The translations under genes and the position numbers were made by a program. The notes under the pieces were generated by a model. The model had not been told where the DNA came from. It made no database searches and saw only the letters and a list, made by a program, of their open reading frames with translations. A stretch of 32,778 nt of DNA from Acetobacteraceae bacterium. GTDB lineage: Bacteria > Pseudomonadota > Alphaproteobacteria > Acetobacterales > Acetobacteraceae. The stretch is taken from assembly GCA_947371015.1 (NCBI GenBank), contig CANBNK010000046.1:1-32778 (forward strand). Direction: 5' to 3'. Below are positions 21,862-29,870 of this stretch, one piece after another (position 1 is the first letter of the stretch; each line of letters starts with the position of its first letter).

Positions 21862-22323
21862 TCAGCGGTCCGGCGTGCCCCGGGTGTTGCGCAGCACGCA
21901 GTCGCGGGCGATCTGGTCGCGCTCATAGCGGCGGCCCATCTGGTCCAGCGGGGCGCGGAACTGGAACGGGCTGTCGAAGGTGCCCTGGCGGCTGTCGCGC
22001 TCATCCTCGCGCATGATCTCTGACCGGTCGCGCTGCACCAGCACGCGGTCGGCCTGCTGGGTGCAGGCCGCGGCCAGGCTGGCTTGGGTCTGGCCGCGCC
22101 CTTCGCCGATCGGGGTTTCCGGGATCAGCCGGCGCTCGCTCGCGGGCGGCGCGGCATAGGGCCGGCTGCTGGCCTGGGCGTTGGATGCGCCACCAGCCCC
22201 CGCCGGCGGCGGCATCGCGCTGTTGCGGGTGCCAAGCGACGAGGATTGCTCCGCGGCGCAGCCGGCCAGGGCGAGGCCGGCCAGCAGGACCAGGCTGAAG
22301 CGATGGAGGGACGGGCTGGGCAT
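21862..22323 (-). CDS. Putative outer-membrane or periplasmic lipoprotein
   Basis: This 153-residue protein has a clear lipoprotein signal: MPSPSLHRFSLVLLAGLALA then GC, with lipobox LAGC. A flexible Ser/Ala/Pro/Gly-rich stretch of about 50 residues follows, and then a charged Arg/Asp/Gln-rich helical region (from QASLAAACTQQADRVL to the end) containing two more cysteines that could form a disulfide. I do not recognise the family. ATG 22323 is chosen because it directly starts the signal. It is 26 bp upstream of the MFS gene and 10 bp downstream of the unknown gene 22334-22927, so all three are likely in one transcript. Confidence 0.72.
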   Translation of the reverse strand: MPSPSLHRFSLVLLAGLALAGCAAEQSSSLGTRNSAMPPPAGAGGASNAQASSRPYAAPPASERRLIPETPIGEGRGQTQASLAAACTQQADRVLVQRDRSEIMREDERDSRQGTFDSPFQFRAPLDQMGRRYERDQIARDCVLRNTRGTPDR

Positions 22324-22333
22324 TCGGTTCTCG

Positions 22334-22927
22334 TCAGGCTGTGGGCCGGCCGCCGGGCAGCCGGTTTGGCTCGGGCTGGTTCGGCGTCGAAGGCAGTGGT
22401 CGCGATAAAATCCGCTGGAGTCCACCTTCATCGAACCGAGCGCCCGCGTCCAACGACATTGTGGCGGCGGCGGCCAGCAGCGCGGGGTGCAACTGGATGC
22501 CACCGCCGGAAAAGCTGAACATCGGCACCAGCCATTTCAACCGGGACATGGCGTCCACCAACGCCAGCAGGCGCAGGCAGAGCGTCATGCCCTGCAGGCT
22601 GTCCAGGCCATGCGCCGAGTCGATGGCGTCGGCCCAGGCGCTGGCGTCGCGGTCGGCGATCGCCAGGCGGGTCGGCTCTGCCCCGGCGGGCTGGAACAGC
22701 AGCAGGCGCGGCGGCCCGAAGCGGGAGGCGCTGGCATCCGGCCAGATCGGGTCGAGCACCGCGTGATGGCGCCGGCGCTCGGCCTGGCGCACCGAGTCCC
22801 GCGCGGTGTCCCAGGCGTTCTGCAACGCGCGCGGCGTCACCGGCGGCAACTCCGGTGGTGCCAGCGGCAGGGCATAGGTCAGCGCGCCATCGGGCGCACG
22901 GGCCACGCGGATGGTGGTGGTCGGCAT
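22334..22927 (-). CDS. Conserved-looking protein of unknown function
   Basis: This 197-residue protein starts MPTTTIRVARAPDGALTYAL and contains no motif I recognise. It is Pro/Ala/Leu-rich with a hydrophobic middle (LQGMTLCLRLLALVDAM, then LKWLVPMFSFSGGGIQLHP) but no clear membrane helix or signal. The C-terminus is proline/asparagine-rich and probably disordered. It is the first gene of the minus-strand series leading to the lipoprotein and MFS genes. The frame is open far upstream, but ATG 22927 is favoured because it leaves a 64-bp intergenic region for divergent promoters with the amidase. Function cannot be stated. Confidence 0.6.
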   Translation of the reverse strand: MPTTTIRVARAPDGALTYALPLAPPELPPVTPRALQNAWDTARDSVRQAERRRHHAVLDPIWPDASASRFGPPRLLLFQPAGAEPTRLAIADRDASAWADAIDSAHGLDSLQGMTLCLRLLALVDAMSRLKWLVPMFSFSGGGIQLHPALLAAAATMSLDAGARFDEGGLQRILSRPLPSTPNQPEPNRLPGGRPTA

Positions 22928-22991
22928 CGCCGCAATGTGGCGGCTGCCGGGCCTTGGCACCATAGCGCCGTTGCGGGTTAAGCTGAGTGTC

Positions 22992-24287
22992 ATGACCGAC
23001 CTTGCCCTGCTGCCCGCCACCCAAGCTGCCCGCCGCCTGCGCGATGGCAGCCTGACCGCAACCGAGCTGACCGAGGCGCTGCTGGCGCGGATCGCGGCGC
23101 GCGAGCCGGCGCTGCGCGCCTTCGCCTGGCAGGATGCCGCCGGCCTGCGCCGTGCCGCCGCCAGCGCCGATGCCGCCGCCCGCGCCGGCCGCCCGATGGG
23201 GCCGCTGCATGGCCTGGGCCTGGGCGTGAAGGACGTGCTGGATACCGCCGACCTGCCGTCGCAATACGGCTCCCCGATCTGGGCCGGGCATCGGCCGCGC
23301 AGCGACGCCACCTGCGTGGCGCTGGCCAGGCGCGCCGGGGCGCTGGTGGTGGGCAAGACCGTCACCACCGAATTCGCCACCCGCCAGCCGGGGCCGACCG
23401 CCAACCCGGCCAACCTCGGCCATACGCCGGGCGGTTCCTCCTCCGGTTCCGCCGCCGGCGTGGCGGATGGCTTCTTCCACGCTGGGTTCGGCACGCAGAC
23501 GGCAGGCAGCATCGTGCGGCCGGCGGCCTATTGCGGCGCGGTCGGCTTCAAGCCCAGCTACGGCACCATCGCCCGTGGCGGCATGAAGGTGATGAGCGAT
23601 TCGCTGGATACCATCGGCGTGCTGACCCGCACCGTGGGCGACGCGGCCCTGTTCATGGCCGGCATCACCGGGCGCGACTATGGCGACCCCGAGGTGAAGC
23701 CGGGCCGGGCGCCGCGGCTGGGGGTGTGCCTCGGCACGACCGGGGAGCAGGCGACCCCCTATACCCTGGCGCTGCTGGAGCGTGCGGCGGCGGCCTGCGC
23801 CAAGGCCGGCGCGACCCTGGTGACGCTGGAGATGCCGGCCGCGGTGGCGGCGCTGGTGCAAGCCCACCCGGTGGTGATGAACGCCGAGAGCGCGCAGTCG
23901 GTGGCCTGGGAAGTGAACAACGCGGCGGCGCAGATCAGCGAAGGGCTGCTGGAGCGGCTGGGCTGGGGGGCGGCGCAGGGGCCGGCAGCGCTGGATGCCG
24001 GACGGCAGGCCTTCACCGCCGCGCAGGCGGCCTTCGCCGACATGGTGGCCGGGGTGGATGCGATCCTGACGCCGAGCGCCCCCGGCGAAGCGCCGGAAGG
24101 CCTGGCCGGGACCGGCGACCCCGCCTTCAACTTCATCTGGACCAGCCTGTGGGTGCCCTGCGTGACGGTGCCGGTGGCCACGGGGCCGAAGGGGCTGCCG
24201 CTGGGCGTGCAGGTGGTGACCGGCATGGGCCAGGACCGCGCAGCGCTGGCCTGGGCCGAATGGGTGCGCCAGGCCGTCGTGGCATGA
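22992..24287 (+). CDS. Amidase signature family hydrolase
   Basis: This 431-residue protein has the complete amidase-signature Ser-cisSer-Lys triad: K80 in GLGVKDVLDT, the cis-Ser in PGGSSSGSAAGVADG (about S150) and the nucleophile S173 in GTQTAGSIVRPA. It therefore should hydrolyse a carboxamide or related C-N bond in the cytoplasm; substrates range from simple amides to carbamates and cannot be deduced. Length is normal. ATG 22992 is used, although the ribosome site is weak. It is divergent from the unknown protein gene and followed by about 300 bp of ambiguous coding-like DNA beginning with an overlapping ATGA. Confidence 0.9.
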   Translation: MTDLALLPATQAARRLRDGSLTATELTEALLARIAAREPALRAFAWQDAAGLRRAAASADAAARAGRPMGPLHGLGLGVKDVLDTADLPSQYGSPIWAGHRPRSDATCVALARRAGALVVGKTVTTEFATRQPGPTANPANLGHTPGGSSSGSAAGVADGFFHAGFGTQTAGSIVRPAAYCGAVGFKPSYGTIARGGMKVMSDSLDTIGVLTRTVGDAALFMAGITGRDYGDPEVKPGRAPRLGVCLGTTGEQATPYTLALLERAAAACAKAGATLVTLEMPAAVAALVQAHPVVMNAESAQSVAWEVNNAAAQISEGLLERLGWGAAQGPAALDAGRQAFTAAQAAFADMVAGVDAILTPSAPGEAPEGLAGTGDPAFNFIWTSLWVPCVTVPVATGPKGLPLGVQVVTGMGQDRAALAWAEWVRQAVVA

Positions 24288-24589
24288 GCCAGCCGCTGCT
24301 GCCGGCCTGCTCGGCGGTGGCGCAACCCGCTAGCCGATGACGCGTGGCGGCGCTGGTGCCACGCCAGCGGGCGCATCAGCGGCCCGGTTTGGGCGAAGCG
24401 GGCGGCCCTGGCGGTGGCGTTGCGGCCGGGGCAGGCCGCAGCAGCGCCGCGCCGCCTCAGCCAGCCACGGATCGGGCCACCGGGTGAGCAGGTCGCCATC
24501 CCCTATGGTACGGGCATGGAAGAAGCGTGCGGTGCTGGCCCGGGCCAAAGGGATGCGGCAGGCCGTGGTCGGGTAGGTAGCGCGGCGGT
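24288..24589. other. Ambiguous region, possible degraded small gene
   Basis: No intact gene can be supported. A plus-strand ATG at 24284 overlaps the amidase stop (ATGA) and opens 18 codons before a stop. A neighbouring plus-strand frame then reads a plausible peptide (for example RISGPVWAKRAALAV) and a third frame ends at a TAG near 24580 (VRAWKKRAVLARAKGMRQ). This succession looks like one small gene broken by frameshifts, but high GC leaves all frames open, and an antisense frame is equally protein-like. No terminator is evident for either flanking gene. Confidence 0.3.
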
Positions 24590-26449
24590 TCAGGCCGCCT
24601 CTGCATCTGGCTCGGCCTGTCCCTCTGCCTCTGCCTCTGCCTCTCCCTCTCCCTCTCCCTCTCCCTCTGGCGCTTCGGCCACCAGCCGGACATGTGCCGG
24701 CAGCGGCAGCCCCGGCTCGGTCGGGTGCTGCCAGCCGCCCGGCACGGCCTCGAAGCCGCAGAGGCGGTAAAGGTCGCGGCAGGGCAGGTTGCGCTCCGTC
24801 TCCACCATGGCGGCGAAGGCGATGCTGGCGCCATGCTGGCGCAGGCTTTCCACTGCCAGTGCCACGGCGGCGGCTTCCACCCCCAGCCCCAGCACCCGGC
24901 AGCTCATGACGAACTGGGCCAGGCCGGAGTGGTCCAGCAGCATCACGCCGACCAGGCCATAGTCGGTGTAGGCGTCGGTCACCTCGAAGGCGAGGAAGCG
25001 CAGCCCCGCCGCGAAGGCGGCGACCACCTCGGCATGGCTCCAGCGCCGGCCGGTGGTGTTGAACTGGTTGGTCTTGTTGATCAGCTCGAAGGCGCGGCCG
25101 AAGCGCGGATGCTCGGCGCTGTCGATGGCCAGGAACGTCACCTGCACGTTCAGCCCGGCGAGGAATTCCTCGCGGGTCAACTGGCTGCGGCTTTCCTCGC
25201 GCTGCACCTGGGCCTGCACCATGGCGGTGCGCCGCGCGGATTCCTCGGTCACCATCGGCAACTGCGTCTCGGCCGACCACAGCAGCGTGCGGCGCCACAG
25301 CATCGGCGTGCCGCCCAGCACCCGCAGCCCGGGGAAGGCGGCGGCCAGCGCGGCGCGCTCCACCGGGTTGTCGTCGATGTAGAGCACGTTGCCCGGCAGC
25401 AGGTTCACCTTGGCCAGGATATCCGCCATGTTTTCCGCCTTGGGCTGCCAGTTGATCCGCACCACGGCGAAATCCTCCAGCGACAGGCGGCCACGCAGCA
25501 CCTTCGGCCAGATGGTGCGAATCGTGGCGTCCCCGTTCTTGCTGATGATGGCCAGCAGCAGGCCGCGGCGCCGGCAGAAGGCCAGTGCCTCCCAGAAGCC
25601 GATCGGCCAGCCTTCGGTGGTGGGGTAGGCGTCGGGCGACAGCTCGGCCAGCACACCGCGCCACATGGTATCGTCCAGGTCCACCACCACCAGCTTCACC
25701 GGCTGCGGCTGCGCCACGGTGCGCCACATCGCCACCATCTCGGCCCAGCCGGCGTCCATGATCTCCCGCTGCTTCAGCTCGAACAACTCGGCGGCGGGGG
25801 TGGGCGGCTCCAGGCGGTTGCCGTCATGCGGCGTGTCGTAGTTGTTGAAGGCGGAACCGTGGTTGGCGGCCCAGCCGACATCATCCTGGAAGTAGCGGCG
25901 GCCGTGGGTGGCCAGCACTTCGTTGAACTCGAACAGGTAGGCGTTGGCGTAGTTGGCCAACTCGCGCTCCAGCTCCTGGTTCAGGCGGTCCACGAACCAG
26001 GCCAGGTTGCGCAGGTCGTAGCGCGGCAGCAGGCGGCCGGCGGGGTTCTGCTGCGGCGGCAGGAAGGGAAAGACGAAGGTCAGCAGCCCATGCTCGACAT
26101 TCCAGCGCATGCCGCTTTCCAACTGGCGGCGCATGGCGGCGCAGGCATGGGCGAACAGCCGTTCATGCGCCTCCAGGTCGTTCTGCGGCAGCCGGGCAAA
26201 GGCGAGGTCGGGCAACACGAAGCGCAGCGGCAGCTGGACGATCTGGAAGTGGTAGTCTGCCATCGGCTGCGGCGGATCGGCCGGCACGGCGCCCAGCCAG
26301 AACATGTCGCTGGGGCAGGGGTGCGGGCTATGGGCGATGTAGTGGCTCCAGCCCGAGGACAGGCAGGACCCGACGATGAGCACGCGCCGTGGCAGCGGGC
26401 TGCCGGCCGAGAGGTCTTCCGGGCAACGGTAGGCGCGAGGGTCAAGCAC
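24590..26449 (-). CDS. FkbH-like HAD-IIIC domain protein with SGNH-like N-terminus
   Basis: This 619-residue protein has the FkbH architecture. The N-terminal part includes VLIVGSCLSSGW (23-34), like an SGNH block. The central HAD-IIIC phosphatase/transferase domain has VVDLDDTMWRG (255-265), IISKNGDAT and LYIDDNPVE. A C-terminal acetyltransferase-like region contains the family mark NKTNQFNTTGRRW. FkbH proteins load glyceryl units onto acyl carrier proteins or act in polysaccharide and glycopeptide modification. The extreme C-terminus is an acidic Glu-Gly/Glu-Ala tail from a hexanucleotide repeat. GTG at 26449 is taken as start without a strong ribosome site. It follows the methyltransferase gene by 77 bp. 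No ACP or polyketide synthase is present. Confidence 0.85.
   Translation of the reverse strand: MLDPRAYRCPEDLSAGSPLPRRVLIVGSCLSSGWSHYIAHSPHPCPSDMFWLGAVPADPPQPMADYHFQIVQLPLRFVLPDLAFARLPQNDLEAHERLFAHACAAMRRQLESGMRWNVEHGLLTFVFPFLPPQQNPAGRLLPRYDLRNLAWFVDRLNQELERELANYANAYLFEFNEVLATHGRRYFQDDVGWAANHGSAFNNYDTPHDGNRLEPPTPAAELFELKQREIMDAGWAEMVAMWRTVAQPQPVKLVVVDLDDTMWRGVLAELSPDAYPTTEGWPIGFWEALAFCRRRGLLLAIISKNGDATIRTIWPKVLRGRLSLEDFAVVRINWQPKAENMADILAKVNLLPGNVLYIDDNPVERAALAAAFPGLRVLGGTPMLWRRTLLWSAETQLPMVTEESARRTAMVQAQVQREESRSQLTREEFLAGLNVQVTFLAIDSAEHPRFGRAFELINKTNQFNTTGRRWSHAEVVAAFAAGLRFLAFEVTDAYTDYGLVGVMLLDHSGLAQFVMSCRVLGLGVEAAAVALAVESLRQHGASIAFAAMVETERNLPCRDLYRLCGFEAVPGGWQHPTEPGLPLPAHVRLVAEAPEGEGEGEGEAEAEAEGQAEPDAEAA
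24621..24668. repeat. Hexanucleotide microsatellite (eight units)
   Basis: Eight 6-bp units run as CCCTCT, three GCCTCT, then four CCCTCT. On the coding strand they give alternating Glu-Gly and Glu-Ala at the C-terminus of the FkbH-like protein. Since the unit is two codons, changes in copy number alter tail length without shifting the frame. Confidence 0.9.
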
Positions 26450-26526
26450 GGCGGGGACCGGAATGTTGGAAGCGGGATGCGTGACACGCCCCGCGGTTTC
26501 GCGTCAACCGGACTGAGCGCTGTCCG

Positions 26527-27195
26527 TTACGGAGCCGGCACGGGCAGCGGACGCTGGATCATCTCCCGGTTGATGCTGGGGCTTTTCTCCAACACCACCA
26601 GGGCGTGGTAGAAAGCGATGTTGACCAACCCACGGCCGTAGGGGCCAGCCTTCAGGGCGCCGCTCGTGTAGTCGGCATGCATCTCATCGACCAACGCCTT
26701 GGCCCGTTCGATGAACGAATCGGGGTGGCGCAGGCCGCCGCCATGGTCGGCCCAGTAGGCGCCGTCCAGGTCCTCTACCAGATAGGTCCCGGCCGGGCTC
26801 ATGCGCGGGAACAGCACGTCGAAGCTGGCATTGATGTGCTTCATCAGGTGGGAGCCATCGTCCAGCACAATGTCGGGCGGGCCGAACTCGTCAACCAGGG
26901 CATTGAGGAAGGCCGGGTCCCCCTGGTCACCGCGCCGCGGGTGGATCTGCGGTTCGGTCAGGTAGGCCTTGTCAGCGATGTCGATGGTGACGATGCGCGC
27001 CAGCGGCCCGAAGTAATGCTTCCACATCTGGGCGGAACCACCCTGGCCGGAGCCGATCTCGAACATGGTGATCGGGTTGCCGACGAAGCGGCGGAAGTGG
27101 CGTTCATAGATCGGGAAGTAGTGCATCGCCCGCAGCATGCTGCGGTGCGGCTGGGTCAGGAAATAGCCGAGCAGGTCCAAGTCAACGCACCCCAC
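26527..27195 (-). CDS. SAM-dependent methyltransferase, MycE-like sugar O-methyltransferase type
   Basis: This 222-residue class I methyltransferase has the SAM-binding motif FEIGSGQGGSAQMWKHYFG (45-63), TIDIADK (70-76), and PPDIVLDDGSHLMKHI, followed by LVEDLDGAYW. The acidic DDGSH block and GDQGDP are typical of metal-dependent sugar O-methyltransferases such as MycE and of the cephalosporin-hydroxylase-named family. The best start is GTG 27195, which makes the 5' end overlap the MoeA-MobA gene by 14 bp; a TTG six codons in is possible. With the FkbH-like gene downstream it may decorate a glycan or secondary metabolite, although its translational overlap ties it to the molybdenum operon. 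Confidence 0.85.
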   Translation of the reverse strand: MGCVDLDLLGYFLTQPHRSMLRAMHYFPIYERHFRRFVGNPITMFEIGSGQGGSAQMWKHYFGPLARIVTIDIADKAYLTEPQIHPRRGDQGDPAFLNALVDEFGPPDIVLDDGSHLMKHINASFDVLFPRMSPAGTYLVEDLDGAYWADHGGGLRHPDSFIERAKALVDEMHADYTSGALKAGPYGRGLVNIAFYHALVVLEKSPSINREMIQRPLPVPAP

Positions 27196-28843
27196 TGAAG
27201 CCCGGCGCCTTTTTCAGGGCGTCGGTGGTGTCGAAATCGCGCAGCACGGCGTCGTCGGCCATCTCCACCTCGACCACGCGGTCGGCGTGTTTGCCGGCCA
27301 GGTGGCGGGCGCCGATATCGCCGGTGATCTGCATCATCTCCGGCAGGAACTCGCGGCTCCACAGCATCGGGTTGCCCTGCTTGCCACGGAAGGTCGGCAT
27401 GACGATGGCGCGGCCCTCCTCGGGGTCGAAGTTGGCCATCAGCCGGTCGATCATGGCGCCGGTCACCAGGGGCATGTCGCCCAGGCACACCACCACGCCT
27501 TCCACATCCGGCGGCAGCGCGGCCAGCCCGGCCTTCAGGCTGGCGGAGAGGCCCTCGGCGTAATCCTCGGCATGGGCGAACTGGATCGGGCGGCCAGCCA
27601 GGGTCTGTTCCACCCGCTCGCGCTCATACCCGGTGACCACCACGATGGGCCGGGCGCGGCTGGCGAGCACGTTCTCCAACACCCGCGTGACCATGGCCAG
27701 GCCGGCATCGTCCATCACCAGCAGCTTGTTCAGCGGCGCCATGCGGCGGCTGCGGCCAGCGGCCATGACCAGCGCCGCGATCTTGCGGGCGCGGCGCGGC
27801 GCGGCGCTTGAGGTGGCGGCGTTGGGCGCCTTCTCGCGCGGCAGCGGGCGCACGTCGATTTCCTTCAGCAGGCCGCCGACACCCATGCCCATGATATCCC
27901 GGGGGCCGACCTTCAGCCCGGCAAACATGCGCTGCATCACCCAGTCGAAGCCGTTCAGCTTGGGCGAGCGGGCGCAGCCGGGCAGCACCAGCGCGGGGAT
28001 GTCGTCGATCCGGCCCAGGCAGATCAGGTTGCCAGGGTCCACCGGCATGCCGAAATGCTCGATCACGCCGCCGGCGCGGACGATGCCGGCGGGGCCGACA
28101 TCGCGCCGGTCCACCACCGCGGAGGCGCCGGCGATCAGCAGCATCTGGGCGCCCTGGCGCTTCAGCCGGACCAGCGCGTCGGAGACCGGGCCGGTCTCAT
28201 GCCGGCAGCGTTCCACCGGCAGCATCGTGCCGAACAGCGCTTCCACCCGGGCGGTGGTCGCTTCCACCGCGCCGTCCATGACGCTTTCCTTGATGCCCGG
28301 CAGCTCCGTCAGCACCAGGCCGACCTTGAGCGGGCGGAACGGGTGCAGCTCCAGCGCCGCCGGGCCCTGCTTCACCAGGGCTTCCGCCACGTCCAGCACA
28401 TGGCCGGGGACGGCGAAGGGGATGACCTTGATGGTCGCAACCATCTCCTTGGCGGTCACCGGCACGTAGGCAGGCAGGGTGGCGACGGTCAGGCCCTCGT
28501 CCAGCGCATTCAGCCGGTCGATCACGGGGGCCCGGACCACCAGCAGGCCGGCGCTTTCCGCCACCAGGTTCACCCGGCCGGTGGCGGCACGGCTGCGCGC
28601 CAGCAACGGGCCGGCGAGCGCGCGGGAGAGCCGGTCGGCGGCTTCGTCCTCCGGCACGTCGCCGGCTTCCAGCGTGGCGGCGACAACCTCGCGCAGGCCG
28701 GCGGCCTGGAGCGCGGCGATGGCGGCTTCGTCCAGCACGGTGCCCTTCTTCAGCACCTTGTTGCCGTGGTTGGGACCAAGCCGGACGGTATGCGCCAGGA
28801 TGCTGCCGCGCGCCTCGGCCAGCTGGGTCGGGCCGAAGATCAT
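27182..28843 (-). CDS. Molybdopterin-binding MoeA-like / MobA-like cytidylyltransferase fusion
   Basis: This 553-residue protein joins two molybdenum-cofactor domains. Residues 1-335 form a MoeA/MogA-like molybdopterin-binding unit (LIAGASAVVDRRD, 236-248; VLPGCARSPKLNGFDW, 286-301). After a short Ala/Ser/Pro linker, residues 353-553 are an NTP-transferase: ALVMAAGRSRRM (357-368), LNKLL (371-375), VVCLGDMPLV. This matches MocA-type enzymes that make molybdopterin cytosine dinucleotide, the cofactor form of xanthine-oxidase/CO-dehydrogenase family enzymes. ATG 28843 overlaps the XdhC stop by 4 bp (ATGA). Its place within the cox accessory operon supports cofactor synthesis for a linked hydroxylase. 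Confidence 0.9.
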   Translation of the reverse strand: MIFGPTQLAEARGSILAHTVRLGPNHGNKVLKKGTVLDEAAIAALQAAGLREVVAATLEAGDVPEDEAADRLSRALAGPLLARSRAATGRVNLVAESAGLLVVRAPVIDRLNALDEGLTVATLPAYVPVTAKEMVATIKVIPFAVPGHVLDVAEALVKQGPAALELHPFRPLKVGLVLTELPGIKESVMDGAVEATTARVEALFGTMLPVERCRHETGPVSDALVRLKRQGAQMLLIAGASAVVDRRDVGPAGIVRAGGVIEHFGMPVDPGNLICLGRIDDIPALVLPGCARSPKLNGFDWVMQRMFAGLKVGPRDIMGMGVGGLLKEIDVRPLPREKAPNAATSSAAPRRARKIAALVMAAGRSRRMAPLNKLLVMDDAGLAMVTRVLENVLASRARPIVVVTGYERERVEQTLAGRPIQFAHAEDYAEGLSASLKAGLAALPPDVEGVVVCLGDMPLVTGAMIDRLMANFDPEEGRAIVMPTFRGKQGNPMLWSREFLPEMMQITGDIGARHLAGKHADRVVEVEMADDAVLRDFDTTDALKKAPGFSGVR

Positions 28844-29550
28844 GCCGCCACCGGGGTGCGGGCGCGGGTGCCGAGCGCCGCGCCACGGCGGACGGCGACG
28901 ATTTCGGCGATGATCGAGAGGCCGATCTCGGCGGCGGTGACGGCGGCGATATCGAGGCCGACCGGGGATTTTATCAGTGCCAGCGCCTCCGGGGGATGAC
29001 CCAGTGCGGCCAGCCGTTCCAGCCGCTTGGCATGGGTTCGGCGGCTGCCCAGCGCGCCGATGTAGAAGGCGGCTGACTTCAGCGACACGTCCAGCGCCGG
29101 GTCGTCCAGCTTGGGGTCATGCGTCAGGGTGACGACGGCGGTGCGGCTGTCCGGCGCCAGCTGGGCCATGGCGTCGTCGGTCCATTCGTGGATCAGCGTG
29201 ATCCCCGGAAAACGGTCCGCCGTGGCCCAGGCGCGGCGCGGGTCCACCACGGTGACGGCGAAGCCGAGCGGCTGTGCCATCGGCACCAGCGCCTGGGCAA
29301 TGTGCACCGCGCCGACGATGATCAGCCGCAGCGGCGGGTTGTGCGGGTGGACGAACCAGGCGGCGCCTTCGTACTCGACGTTCTGCGCGGCATCTTCCTG
29401 CAAGGCGGTGCGGGCGGCCTCGACCAGCGGGGCAGGGGCTTCGTCCTGCGGCCAGAGCAGTTGCAGGCCATCCGTCAGGCGGGTGACGAGGGCGACCGGC
29501 TGCTTGGCGGCCTGCGCGGCCTGCAACCTGGCGAGGAGGTCGGCCTTCAT
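28840..29550 (-). CDS. XdhC/CoxF family protein, Rossmann C-terminal domain
   Basis: This 236-residue protein has an N-terminal segment like the start of XdhC and the diagnostic C-terminal Rossmann domain: LIIVGAVHIAQAL, VTVVDPRRAWA, TLTHDPKLDDPAL, YIGALGSRRTHAKR and SPVGLDIAAVTAAEIGLSI. XdhC proteins bind molybdenum cofactor, help its sulfuration and hand it to xanthine-dehydrogenase-type apoenzymes. In this operon the family is split over two genes, this one and the shorter CoxI-type gene upstream. ATG 29550 overlaps the upstream stop by 4 bp, as does its own stop with the next gene, so stoichiometric synthesis with the N-domain partner is likely. Confidence 0.9.
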   Translation of the reverse strand: MKADLLARLQAAQAAKQPVALVTRLTDGLQLLWPQDEAPAPLVEAARTALQEDAAQNVEYEGAAWFVHPHNPPLRLIIVGAVHIAQALVPMAQPLGFAVTVVDPRRAWATADRFPGITLIHEWTDDAMAQLAPDSRTAVVTLTHDPKLDDPALDVSLKSAAFYIGALGSRRTHAKRLERLAALGHPPEALALIKSPVGLDIAAVTAAEIGLSIIAEIVAVRRGAALGTRARTPVAA

Positions 29551-29870
29551 GCCAGCTTCTCCACGAAGACTTTTACCTTGCCGCCGCAGGCCAGGCCGAC
29601 TTCCCAGGCGCGTTCATCGGTGACGCCGAAATCCAGCACCTGCGGCGTGCCGGAGGCCATGGTCTGGCGCGCGGCGTCGGCCACGGCGCCTTCGATGCAA
29701 CCCCCAGAAACGCTGCCGGCCAGCTTGCCCGAGGCGGTCATGGCCAGGCGGCTGCCGGGCGGGCGCGGACTGCTGCCCCAGGTCTGCACCACGGTGGCCA
29801 GGGCCACGTCCTCGCCGGCGGCGCGCCAGGCGGCCGCGGTTGCCAGGATGTCCTCTGATAGTTCGCTCAT
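29547..29870 (-). CDS. XdhC/CoxI N-terminal domain protein
   Basis: This 107-residue protein is the stand-alone XdhC_CoxI domain: VALATVVQTWGSSPRPPGSRLA, then GSVSGGCIEGAV, ending with VGLACGGKVKVFVEKL. The Cys residues of GGCIEG and LACGG are conserved in the family and thought to participate in cofactor handling. It pairs with the larger Rossmann-domain XdhC gene directly downstream, together reconstituting what is often one polypeptide. ATG 29870 overlaps the CoxE stop by 4 bp. Role in sulfurated Mo-cofactor insertion is inferred from the family and the operon. Confidence 0.9.
   Translation of the reverse strand: MSELSEDILATAAAWRAAGEDVALATVVQTWGSSPRPPGSRLAMTASGKLAGSVSGGCIEGAVADAARQTMASGTPQVLDFGVTDERAWEVGLACGGKVKVFVEKLA

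Noticed and set aside
24692-26611. A 639-codon plus-strand open frame
   Set aside because: It is His/Gln/Gly-rich and motif-free and lies exactly antisense to the FkbH-like gene, whose motifs are unmistakable.
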